From the NCBI GenBank assembly GCA_947450545.1, contig CANFVU010000003.1, positions 1 to 64,000 on the forward strand: 64,000 nucleotides of DNA, in the 5' to 3' direction. The notes beneath the pieces were generated by a model. It ran no database searches. It saw only the letters and a list, made by a program, of their open reading frames with translations, and had not been told where the DNA came from. Position 1 is the stretch's first letter. Each line of letters begins with the position of its first letter. This stretch comes from Actinomycetota bacterium (GTDB taxonomy: Bacteria; Actinomycetota; Actinomycetes; Nanopelagicales; Nanopelagicaceae). Shown one piece after another: positions 29,077 to 37,568 of the stretch. The position numbers and the translations under genes were made by a program.

Positions 29077-30312
29077 TTAACTCTCCTCGCCTTTCCTGTA
29101 AGGCGCCCCAGCCATGGCTGGTGGGCGCAGTTTTTGAGATAGAAATGCCAGAACTAAGATCGTGGTCAAGTTCGGGAAGAAGGTGACAAATTCGTCAGGC
29201 ACCACTTTATTGATCATGTAGTAAGCCAAAACGAATACCGCAATACCGAGATTGATTCCAAAACCTTTCCAATCCTTCTTGCGAAGTTTGGTGAGGCTAT
29301 ATACAGCTGCTAAAACAATCACGACTAAGAGAAGTGCGTGAACAGAAGTAGATTGGCGAACGCGGAGCGCATCCGTTAATCCAAAGAGAGCCGCACCGGC
29401 AAGAACTCCAGCTGGTTGCCAGTTGCCGAAAATAACCGCAGCAAGGCCGATATAGCCTCGTCCTGCAGTTTGGCCTTCGAGGTAATTACCAGTGACAACC
29501 ACTGAAATATAGGCACCTCCGAGGCCTGCGAGTGCGCCTGATACAGCCAGGGCGATGTAGCGAGTGCGATAGACGTTCACACCAAGGGATTCAGCTGCTG
29601 ATGGATTTTCACCGCAGAAACGCATGCGCAATCCAAAACGTGTCTTCCACAGAATCCATGAAGTGAGAGGGAGAGCCAAAATCATGACGAGTGATGCCCA
29701 GTTGATTGAAGTAATGAATCCAGCAACCACACCTGCAACATCTGAGATAACGAGAATGTGTTTCTGTCCAAGAGAAGTGAGGAATGGACTTAGCCCCGGA
29801 ACAGTAAATGAACTAATAGATTTCACTTGAGGTGAAACGTTCACATCTCCTCCAGCTCCGATAAAGAAAACTCCGGAGAGAAAACGTGCCGTTCCAGCGC
29901 CAAGCAAGTTAATTGCAAGACCTGATACAGCTTGATCAATACCAACTCGCACCGTCAATATTGCGTGAAGCAAACCAGCGAGTGCGCCACCAACTGCTCC
30001 TGCAAAAATTCCAACCCATGGTCCATATAAATAGCCAAACCATGCGCCAAACCATGTTCCAAGAATCATCATTCCTTCAAGACCGATATTGATGACACCA
30101 GAGCGTTCAGCCCACAAGCCGCCAAGTCCCGCCATTAAAAGTGGAATGGTGAAACGAATCGTTGCTCCTGCAGCACCTGGTGAGGTGATGTCTGAGATGC
30201 CAGTGAATTGGCGAACGACCGAAACCAAAATTACAACACCGGCAACGGTGAGCATCATGCGTGATGGAGATGTAATGATGCGCCAGAGGCGATTCTCTTT
30301 GAGAGTGCTCAT
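29077..30312 (-). CDS. BMP-type nucleoside ABC transporter permease
   Basis: Multi-TM permease; 'LWAERSGVINIGLEGMMILGTWFGAW' signature of this permease family. Confidence 0.92.
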   Translation of the reverse strand: MSTLKENRLWRIITSPSRMMLTVAGVVILVSVVRQFTGISDITSPGAAGATIRFTIPLLMAGLGGLWAERSGVINIGLEGMMILGTWFGAWFGYLYGPWVGIFAGAVGGALAGLLHAILTVRVGIDQAVSGLAINLLGAGTARFLSGVFFIGAGGDVNVSPQVKSISSFTVPGLSPFLTSLGQKHILVISDVAGVVAGFITSINWASLVMILALPLTSWILWKTRFGLRMRFCGENPSAAESLGVNVYRTRYIALAVSGALAGLGGAYISVVVTGNYLEGQTAGRGYIGLAAVIFGNWQPAGVLAGAALFGLTDALRVRQSTSVHALLLVVIVLAAVYSLTKLRKKDWKGFGINLGIAVFVLAYYMINKVVPDEFVTFFPNLTTILVLAFLSQKLRPPAMAGAPYRKGEES

Positions 30313-31415
30313 GCTTTATCTCCTTTCGCTTCTGTTACAACTTGTGGAGCATCAACGGCACCCACCAAGCGTTGTTGCTGACGACGAGTAATTCTCTTAA
30401 CGATTTCGTACGATGCAACAGTTGAGAGAATGATTGAGCCTTGCATCATCATGACAATCTCTTTAGGGATCCCGTTGAGATCGAGAATTGGAGCGGCTTG
30501 CTCTAGGAAAGCCCAGAAAAAGGCAGCAAATGCGATACCAATCGGGTTATTTCGACCCAAGAGAGCAAGTGCCAATCCAGTCAGCGCGTAGCCGGTCGGG
30601 AATGCGAGGCTATAGGTGTGGGTAGAGCTCAAGAGCTCGCCCATTCCCGTTAAACCTGCAATCGCACCCGAAAGAGCCATCGTTATAAAAATCATGCGAG
30701 GTGCATTGACACCGCTAGCACGAGCAGCACGGAAGGACATACCGGTTGCACGTAGATTGAATCCAAAGACGCTCTTGTTGAGCACAACCCAATAGAGAAC
30801 GCCGACACCAATTGCTACAAAAGCGAAGCTGTAAAGCTCGCCACCAAGGATATGGATAGAAGGCATCCATCCTGATTTTGGAATCATTGGAGTTGCCAAG
30901 TTATCAGAGTTCTTGCCTTTGAGGCCAAGTCGACTTGGTTGGAGAAGATAAATAATGAGACCTGAGGCAATCGTGTTCAACATAATGTTGCTAATAACTT
31001 CAGAGATGTTTCTCTTTACTTTCAAATATCCAGCAATAGATGCCCACAACGCACCGACGACAACACCAGTGAGAATAATGAGTGGCAGTTCCAAGAAAGT
31101 TGGGAGATTAGTAGCGCCACCAACAACTGCAGCAATAAAGATTGCAAGGCGGTATTGACCGTCGATTCCGATGTTGAACAACAACATACGGAAACCAATC
31201 GCAGCCGCAACGCCTGCTAAGTAATAAGCAATCGTTTGATTGAGTTCGGCGATGATATTTTCAGATTCAGCTCCATAGCTCAGAATTAATTGGAAAGTAG
31301 ATAAGGGAGCTGCGCCTTTAATCATCAGAATAATCGAGACGAAAATAAGCGAGAAGAGAATTGCAGCAATCGGGGCAATGAGCGCCCAGAATAATTTACT
31401 TAGCTTCTTATTCAT
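30309..31415 (-). CDS. BMP-type nucleoside ABC transporter permease
   Basis: Multi-TM; 'MLLFNIGIDGQYRLA', 'SEVISNIMLNTIA'; coupled to the neighbouring ABC genes. Confidence 0.92.
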   Translation of the reverse strand: MNKKLSKLFWALIAPIAAILFSLIFVSIILMIKGAAPLSTFQLILSYGAESENIIAELNQTIAYYLAGVAAAIGFRMLLFNIGIDGQYRLAIFIAAVVGGATNLPTFLELPLIILTGVVVGALWASIAGYLKVKRNISEVISNIMLNTIASGLIIYLLQPSRLGLKGKNSDNLATPMIPKSGWMPSIHILGGELYSFAFVAIGVGVLYWVVLNKSVFGFNLRATGMSFRAARASGVNAPRMIFITMALSGAIAGLTGMGELLSSTHTYSLAFPTGYALTGLALALLGRNNPIGIAFAAFFWAFLEQAAPILDLNGIPKEIVMMMQGSIILSTVASYEIVKRITRRQQQRLVGAVDAPQVVTEAKGDKA

Positions 31416-32926
31416 GCGATTTTCTCTCCAGTCATTGCCAAACCAAGCTGTTCAGGCGTCGTTGTTCGAGGATCGAGATAATCAACGATGGAACCTCGGA
31501 AAATGACTGCAATTCGGTCTGAAAGCTTGAAAAGCTCATCTAAATCTGCCGAGACGAGCAGAACGCCTGTTCCCTTGAGTCGAGCTTCAATGAGGTGGTC
31601 CCAGATGATTGCTTGAGCACCCACATCAACGCCTCGAGTGGGTTGAGCGGCGATGATCATCTTGGGATCACCAGACATTTCACGGCCAACTATGAATTTC
31701 TGTTGGTTACCACCAGAAAGAGCATTGGCTAAAACGTCGTTACTTGGAGTGCGCACATCAAACTCTTTGATGATTCGCTCAGAATCACTTTTTGCTGCGC
31801 CTTTATTGATCCACATTCCATTAGACATTGGAGCCGTTTCTTGATGGCCCAAAATGCGGTTCTCCCAGAGTGGAGCAGCCATCAAGAGACCATCTCTCTG
31901 GCGATCTTGTGGAATATAACCAACGCCTTCATCACGAATCTTTCGAAGATCCGCTTCTTTAGTATCTAGTCCAACCGTGACTACAGATCCTGAATCAGGC
32001 TTAACAAGTCCCATGATGAGTTCGATGAGTTCTGATTGGCCATTTCCTTCGACGCCAGCAAGACCAAGAATTTCTCCCGCATGAATATCTAAATTAATGC
32101 CATGCAAAATTTCACGACCGGTGCGATCTTTAGCGGTCGCATCTTTAACTTCGAGAACTTTCTCTTCACGAGGTTTTGTTGATGCTAATCGTGGTGATGG
32201 AAGCTCTCCACCAATCATGTATTCAGCAAGCTGCTTCTTATTTGTATTAGCTGGCTTCACTTCAGCAACTGTTGTGCCATGACGCATTACTGTGATGTTG
32301 TCCGCGATAGTCATCACTTCATCGAGTTTGTGGGAAATAAAGATAATGGTGAGACCATTTTGGGTAAGTTCTTTCAAATTTTTGAAGAGATCATCTACTT
32401 CTTGCGGCACGAGCACCGCTGTAGGTTCATCCAGAATGAGGATTTCAGCGCCGCGGAAGAGAACTTTTGCGATTTCTACACGCTGGCGCTCTCCTACGCC
32501 TAAATCTGAGACTAAATCATCTACATGGATATCAAGCCCATATGTGGAGATGATCTTTTCAATCTTTGCGCGAGCTGCTGCATAGTCCACGACGACCTTT
32601 GCCTTAATTGGCTCGCTACCTAAAACAATATTTTCTAAAACGGTCGCGTTATCGGCCAACATAAAGTGTTGGTGGACCATTCCAATTCCTAAACCAATTG
32701 AATCTTGAGGAGATTTAATCGAAGCTAATTCGCCATTGATGGTGATGGAGCCAGAATCTGGCTTGACCATGCCGTAAAGAATCTTCATCAAAGTAGATTT
32801 TCCTGCGCCATTTTCACCAATGATGGCGTGAATATCGCCTTTGTGAATTTGGATATCTACATCGTGGTTTGCAACCACGCCAGGATAATTCTTTTCAATT
32901 CCCTTGAGTTCAATTGCTAAGTTCAA
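31412..32926 (-). CDS. ABC transporter ATP-binding protein, two nucleotide-binding domains
   Basis: 504 aa; 'GENGAGKSTLMKILYG', 'VGERQRVEIAKVLFRGAEILILDEPTAVL', second domain 'GVEGNGQSEL', 'LSGGNQQKFIVGREM'. Confidence 0.95.
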   Translation of the reverse strand: MNLAIELKGIEKNYPGVVANHDVDIQIHKGDIHAIIGENGAGKSTLMKILYGMVKPDSGSITINGELASIKSPQDSIGLGIGMVHQHFMLADNATVLENIVLGSEPIKAKVVVDYAAARAKIEKIISTYGLDIHVDDLVSDLGVGERQRVEIAKVLFRGAEILILDEPTAVLVPQEVDDLFKNLKELTQNGLTIIFISHKLDEVMTIADNITVMRHGTTVAEVKPANTNKKQLAEYMIGGELPSPRLASTKPREEKVLEVKDATAKDRTGREILHGINLDIHAGEILGLAGVEGNGQSELIELIMGLVKPDSGSVVTVGLDTKEADLRKIRDEGVGYIPQDRQRDGLLMAAPLWENRILGHQETAPMSNGMWINKGAAKSDSERIIKEFDVRTPSNDVLANALSGGNQQKFIVGREMSGDPKMIIAAQPTRGVDVGAQAIIWDHLIEARLKGTGVLLVSADLDELFKLSDRIAVIFRGSIVDYLDPRTTTPEQLGLAMTGEKIA

Positions 32927-32964
32927 CTTTTTATTCCCTTTCGTCGTTGTAAGAGAAACAAAGC

Positions 32965-32999
32965 GTGGTGGCTGCCAGTTTTACCTGAACAGCCACCAC
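32965..32999 (-). terminator. Intercistronic hairpin between substrate-binding protein gene and ABC ATPase gene
   Basis: Perfect 10-bp inverted repeat GTGGTGGCTG (32965-32974) / CAGCCACCAC (32990-32999), 15-nt loop, followed on the minus strand by GCTTTGTTTCTC. Confidence 0.75.
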
Positions 33000-33023
33000 T
33001 ACTTCATTACAGATTTATTCGAA

Positions 33024-34085
33024 TTAACCCTGTGGAAGAGTTACAGTCTTTGGATCTGTTGGAACGACAATTGCGCCAGATGCGATCTGCTTCTGGAGAG
33101 CCTTTACCTTTGCAACGATATCCGCTGAGAGGTAACCGCCTGTTGTAGTGAAACCAACTCCACCGTTTGCAGCATCAAAGAGATGTGCATCTGGTGTGAA
33201 CTTGTTAGCTACAACATCGCTCAAGAATGAAGCTACGCCGACATCGACGTTCTTGAGAGCAGAAGTCAAAATTGCTGTCTTGTAAGGAGCATTTGATGCA
33301 TAAAGAGCTTCGTCAGCATCTACGCCGATTGACCACTTCTTCTGCTCGAATGCTGCCTTGTGAGCACCTTGGCCGGTTGAACCAGCTGCTGAGTAAACAA
33401 CGTCTGCACCGTTTTGGAACATTCCAAGTGCTGATTCATGTCCCTTATCAGGAGCATTGAATCCACTGAAATCAGGTGGGTTTGATGCATAAGCAGATTG
33501 GTACTTAATTGTTGGGTCGATCTTTGCTACGCCAGCTTTGAAGCCAGCTTCGAAAGCTTGGATCAATGGAATGTTTACTCCACCGATGAATCCAACGCTC
33601 TTGCTCTTTGAGCTAAGTGCAGCTGCTGCACCAACGAGGTATGAACCTTGTTCAGCTTTGAAGAGAAGGCCTTCTACGTTCTTAGCACCAGCGATGTTGT
33701 CATCAACAATTGCGAACTTAACCTTTGGGTTAGCTTTTGCAACTGCCTTAAGTGCGTTCTCATATGAGTAGCCAACGACTACAACAGGGTTTGCACCTGC
33801 TGCAATGAGAAGCTTCAAGCGCTGTGCGCGTGAGGCATCGGTGTCAGCTGCGTTACCCTGCAAATCTTTTTCTGCCCAACCTGGATGGGTCTTCAAGAAA
33901 GCCTTGAATCCGATGTACGCGAGTTGGTTAAAGCCTGGTTGTTCCTTACCGCCTAGATCGAAAGCGATACCAACCAATTTCTTTGGTGCAGCTGAAGCAG
34001 CTGTGCCATTGAGGGATACAACAGAAAGTGCAAGGCTTGCTGCAACAGCACCAGCCAAAGCTCTTCCTAGAGTCTTTTTCTGCAT
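33024..34085 (-). CDS. BMP family substrate-binding protein (nucleoside-type)
   Basis: Signal peptide; 'LVGIAFDLGGKEQPGFNQLAYIGFKAF', 'SKSVGFIGGVNIPLIQAFEAGFKAGV'. Confidence 0.92.
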   Translation of the reverse strand: MQKKTLGRALAGAVAASLALSVVSLNGTAASAAPKKLVGIAFDLGGKEQPGFNQLAYIGFKAFLKTHPGWAEKDLQGNAADTDASRAQRLKLLIAAGANPVVVVGYSYENALKAVAKANPKVKFAIVDDNIAGAKNVEGLLFKAEQGSYLVGAAAALSSKSKSVGFIGGVNIPLIQAFEAGFKAGVAKIDPTIKYQSAYASNPPDFSGFNAPDKGHESALGMFQNGADVVYSAAGSTGQGAHKAAFEQKKWSIGVDADEALYASNAPYKTAILTSALKNVDVGVASFLSDVVANKFTPDAHLFDAANGGVGFTTTGGYLSADIVAKVKALQKQIASGAIVVPTDPKTVTLPQG

Positions 34086-34105
34086 TCGGTTATTCTCCTT
34101 ATGTT

Positions 34106-34121
34106 TAGAGTGATCACTCTA
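34106..34121. promoter_or_regulatory. Perfect 16-bp palindrome upstream of the substrate-binding protein gene (putative operator)
   Basis: TAGAGTGATCACTCTA is self-complementary; lies 21-36 nt upstream of the ATG at 34085 in the divergent intergenic region with ribokinase. Confidence 0.6.
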
Positions 34122-34268
34122 TATCTCCATCAATGATGGAAAGTTCGTGAATACCGTCCACTCAAGCAGGGTGGCTTGTTTGTAACGATTGCAGAGAGCC
34201 TAACTCAGGAGTATCTTCGCGTCTAGGTTTTGCTGAAAAAAAGCGTGTAACGAAATTGTTAGGAGAAT

Positions 34269-35198
34269 ATGAACTCGCCACATATCGTTGTAGTGGGAAG
34301 CACCATGACAGATATGGTGACCTACGCAAAAAAGATTCCACACCGTGGCGAAACACTCGTCGCTGATAGCTTTGTTATGGGCTTTGGTGGAAAAGGTGCC
34401 AACCAAGCCGTTATGGCAAAGCGTTTCGATGCCAAGGTTTCGATGGTGAACACTCTTGGCGAGGACGTCTTTGGCGACAGTACTCTGAAGAATTTCCAAT
34501 CTCAAGGTATTAATACTGATTTTATTCGTAGAGCGCCTGGAGCAAGCGGTGTAGCGCCGATTTGGGTGGAACCTGACGGCTCCAATCGCATCTTGATCGT
34601 CCCTGGTGCAAATTTCTTGATGACAGAAGAGCAGGCTCAATCTGCCATTGAGGGTTTACAAGGAATCTCCGTAGTCGTCGGACAACTCGAAATCCCTCAA
34701 AACGTAACAGCTGCTGCTTTTAAAGCTGCACGCAAACTTGGCATTCCTACAATTCTCAATCCGGCTCCGTACGCGCCAATCAGTGCAGAACTTCTTGAAT
34801 ATAGCGATTGGATCATGCCTAACGAAACAGAGTTTGCTGCAATGCACCCTGAAGGGTTAGCTCCAACGTCCGATGAAATTATTAGCGAATTTTCTAAGCG
34901 CATCAAAACCAACTTTGCCGTGACTCTCGGCGAAGCAGGCGCAGCTTTCACCACCGATGAAGGCGCTGTCATTCGCGTGAGTGCTCCAAAAGTCGATGCA
35001 ATCGACACAACTGGCGCCGGAGATGCGTTAGTTGGAGCATTTTCCGTTGGCTTGGCTCTTGGTTTGTCTCATGAAAAAGCTCTCAAACTCGGCTGCCTTT
35101 GCGCTTCTGATAGCGTTACACGTCTTGGTACACAGTCCTCATACCCATCTACGGAACGAGTGAATGAGATTCTGAGTGCCCTTATGAAAGAGGTATAG
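34269..35198 (+). CDS. rbsK: Ribokinase
   Basis: PfkB family; 'GFGGKGANQAVMAKRF', 'DTTGAGDALVGAF'. Confidence 0.88.
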   Translation: MNSPHIVVVGSTMTDMVTYAKKIPHRGETLVADSFVMGFGGKGANQAVMAKRFDAKVSMVNTLGEDVFGDSTLKNFQSQGINTDFIRRAPGASGVAPIWVEPDGSNRILIVPGANFLMTEEQAQSAIEGLQGISVVVGQLEIPQNVTAAAFKAARKLGIPTILNPAPYAPISAELLEYSDWIMPNETEFAAMHPEGLAPTSDEIISEFSKRIKTNFAVTLGEAGAAFTTDEGAVIRVSAPKVDAIDTTGAGDALVGAFSVGLALGLSHEKALKLGCLCASDSVTRLGTQSSYPSTERVNEILSALMKEV

Positions 35199-35201
35199 GC
35201 C

Positions 35202-35690
35202 GTGGCTGACGCAAGTTTCGATATCGTTTCAAAAATTGATCACATGGAAGTGGATAACGCTTTCAACCAGACTGACCGCGAAATCGCAACACGTTTTGAT
35301 TTTAAGAACACTGGAACCAAAATTGAAAAATCAGGCGAGAAAGTAAATATTGAAGCCGATGGCGAAGAACGCGCAAAAGCTGCACTCGAAGTTTTCAAAG
35401 AGAAGCTGATCAAGCGTGGAGTCTCACTCAAGCACCTTGATGCTAAAGATCCTCAACTCAGCGGCAAGGTCTACAAGATTGCATGCGAATTTAAAGAGGG
35501 TCTCTCAACCGAAAACGCTAAGAAAATTGCAAAGTTCCTCAAAGATGAAGGCCCTAAATCTTTAAAGACTCAAATTCAAGGTGATGAGCTTCGCGTCATA
35601 AGCAAGAGTCGCGATGATCTCCAAGAAGCAATCCAACAAGTCAAAGACCATCCGTGGGAGTTTGCAGTTCAATTCGTTAACTTCAGATAG
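35202..35690 (+). CDS. YajQ family nucleotide-binding protein
   Basis: 'ASFDIVSKIDHMEVDNAFNQTDREIATRFDFKNT' is characteristic of YajQ. GTG start. Confidence 0.95.
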   Translation: MADASFDIVSKIDHMEVDNAFNQTDREIATRFDFKNTGTKIEKSGEKVNIEADGEERAKAALEVFKEKLIKRGVSLKHLDAKDPQLSGKVYKIACEFKEGLSTENAKKIAKFLKDEGPKSLKTQIQGDELRVISKSRDDLQEAIQQVKDHPWEFAVQFVNFR

Positions 35691-35704
35691 TCGCTGACTC
35701 CTCG

Positions 35705-36613
35705 ATGACCCACCAGAAGAGTTATAAAGTCGGATTGACCTTAGGTTTTGCTGCCTATTTAACGTGGGGGCTCTTTCCTCTCTATTGGCCGCTTCTCAAG
35801 CCAGCTAATTCCATTGAAATTGTTGCGCACCGAGCAGTCTGGTCTCTGATTTTCTGTCTCGGTTTGTTGGCTTATACGAAGCAACTCAAACCAACTTTGG
35901 CGCTTCTTAAAAACCCTCGCATCATGAAGCGACTCTTTCTCTCAACTGCGCTTGTATCGGTTAACTGGCTGACATATATCTGGGGCGTTAATCACGGCCA
36001 CGTCGTTGAATGTGCGCTGGGGTATTACATCAACCCACTGATCATTATTGCTTTTGGAATTCTTCTTCTCAAAGAGAAGATGCGCAAACTTCAATGGTTT
36101 GCTGTTGGATGCGCTGCAATCGGCGTCATTGTGCTCACTATTGATTATGGCCGTCCCCCATGGATTGCTTTAACTCTCGCCATATCGTGGGGCAGTTATG
36201 GCTTAGTGAAGAAGCAGCTTGGCTTAGGCGCACTTGAAGGTCTCACTATCGAAACCATCATTCTCTTTATTCCATGGACTGCTTATCTCATTTGGATGGA
36301 GCAACAAGGTACTGGGCAATTTGGACACCACACTGGTTTAACATTGCTCCTCATTCTTGCTGGAGCAGTCACAGCAATTCCATTATTGATGTTCAACGGC
36401 TCAACAAATCGTCTGCCTTTTACAATTATTGGATTACTTCAATACATCACTCCAACAGTTCAATTCCTTATTGGAGTTGTTGTGCGTCATGAAGCAATGC
36501 CAGTAGGAAGATGGATCGGATTTCTTGTTATTTGGGTTGCGCTGATTGCGCTCGGAATTGATCTAGTGAAATCAAGCAGTCCGAGTAATAATGGCGTCGC
36601 ACAAACTGATTAA
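35705..36613 (+). CDS. rarD: EamA family transporter RarD
   Basis: 'GLFPLYWPLLKPANSIEIVAHRAVWSL', 'YINPLIIIAFGILLLKEKM'. Confidence 0.92.
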   Translation: MTHQKSYKVGLTLGFAAYLTWGLFPLYWPLLKPANSIEIVAHRAVWSLIFCLGLLAYTKQLKPTLALLKNPRIMKRLFLSTALVSVNWLTYIWGVNHGHVVECALGYYINPLIIIAFGILLLKEKMRKLQWFAVGCAAIGVIVLTIDYGRPPWIALTLAISWGSYGLVKKQLGLGALEGLTIETIILFIPWTAYLIWMEQQGTGQFGHHTGLTLLLILAGAVTAIPLLMFNGSTNRLPFTIIGLLQYITPTVQFLIGVVVRHEAMPVGRWIGFLVIWVALIALGIDLVKSSSPSNNGVAQTD

Positions 36614-37561
36614 CGCTTCTTTCGCTGGCCCATCAGCCAACTCAGAAACAAGAGTCTTCGCATCATCTGCATACTTAACAAGAAGCATTCGCGAAACTTC
36701 CATCGCTGCATGGGTGCGAAGTGTCTTCAGCGTTGAAGCAACTACTGCTTCATCATGAATTGGCGCAGATAAGACCGCTTTAAGCTCAGCATCCTCAGGG
36801 TTATTCGACTCCAAGATATGAACTGTCACCATCGTTGGGACACCTTCACGCAAATCAGTTCCGGGGGTTTTGCCTGACTCATCGGTTTCACTTGCGATAT
36901 CAATAATGTCATCGGCAAGCTGGAACAGAATTCCAATTTTCTCGCCATACTCAGTCAAGATAGCAATATCTCGCTCAGATGCTCCAGCAAAAATTGCTCC
37001 GTATCGTGCGCTTGTTGCAATGAGTGAACCGGTCTTATCTGCAATCACTTGCGTGTAGTGCTCGAGAAGTGAGAGCCCCTCTGTTGAGCCTTGAGTCTCC
37101 ATAATCTGGCCAATAACTAAACGCTCAAATGTTTGTGCGTGAATTCGAACTGCTTCTGGACCAAGGTCTGCAAGAAGGGCAGATGTTTTTGCGAAGAGAT
37201 AATCGCCCGTAAGGATTGCAACAGTATTTCCCCAACGATTGTTGGCACTCTCAACTCCGCGGCGAAGCGGAGCTTCGTCCATAACATCGTCGTGATACAA
37301 AGTGGCTAGGTGAGTGAGTTCGCAAACAACTGCAGCAGCAATCACTTGATCATTTCCAGGTTTGCCAAATTGTGAGCCGAGAAGCGTCAAAAGCGGACGC
37401 AATCGCTTGCCGCCTGCTTCTACAAGATGTCGTGACGTTTCAATAACGAGTGGATATTTCCCCACGATATGAGAACGCAGAAGGTTCTCTACTTTTGCCA
37501 TATCGGCAACGAGAACGCTTTCCAAGCCTGGATCTAAACCAGGTATTCCTAATGACATCAA
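36572..37561 (-). CDS. Polyprenyl diphosphate synthase
   Basis: 'GGKRLRPLL', 'LYHDDVMDEAPLRRG', 'QLADDIIDI'. Confidence 0.93.
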   Translation of the reverse strand: MMSLGIPGLDPGLESVLVADMAKVENLLRSHIVGKYPLVIETSRHLVEAGGKRLRPLLTLLGSQFGKPGNDQVIAAAVVCELTHLATLYHDDVMDEAPLRRGVESANNRWGNTVAILTGDYLFAKTSALLADLGPEAVRIHAQTFERLVIGQIMETQGSTEGLSLLEHYTQVIADKTGSLIATSARYGAIFAGASERDIAILTEYGEKIGILFQLADDIIDIASETDESGKTPGTDLREGVPTMVTVHILESNNPEDAELKAVLSAPIHDEAVVASTLKTLRTHAAMEVSRMLLVKYADDAKTLVSELADGPAKEALISLCDAIITRTA

Positions 37562-37568
37562 TGACTAC

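Noticed and set aside
34106-34121. Palindrome interpreted as a terminator
   Set aside because: It has no loop and no adjacent T-tract and lies just upstream of a start codon; an operator is the better reading.
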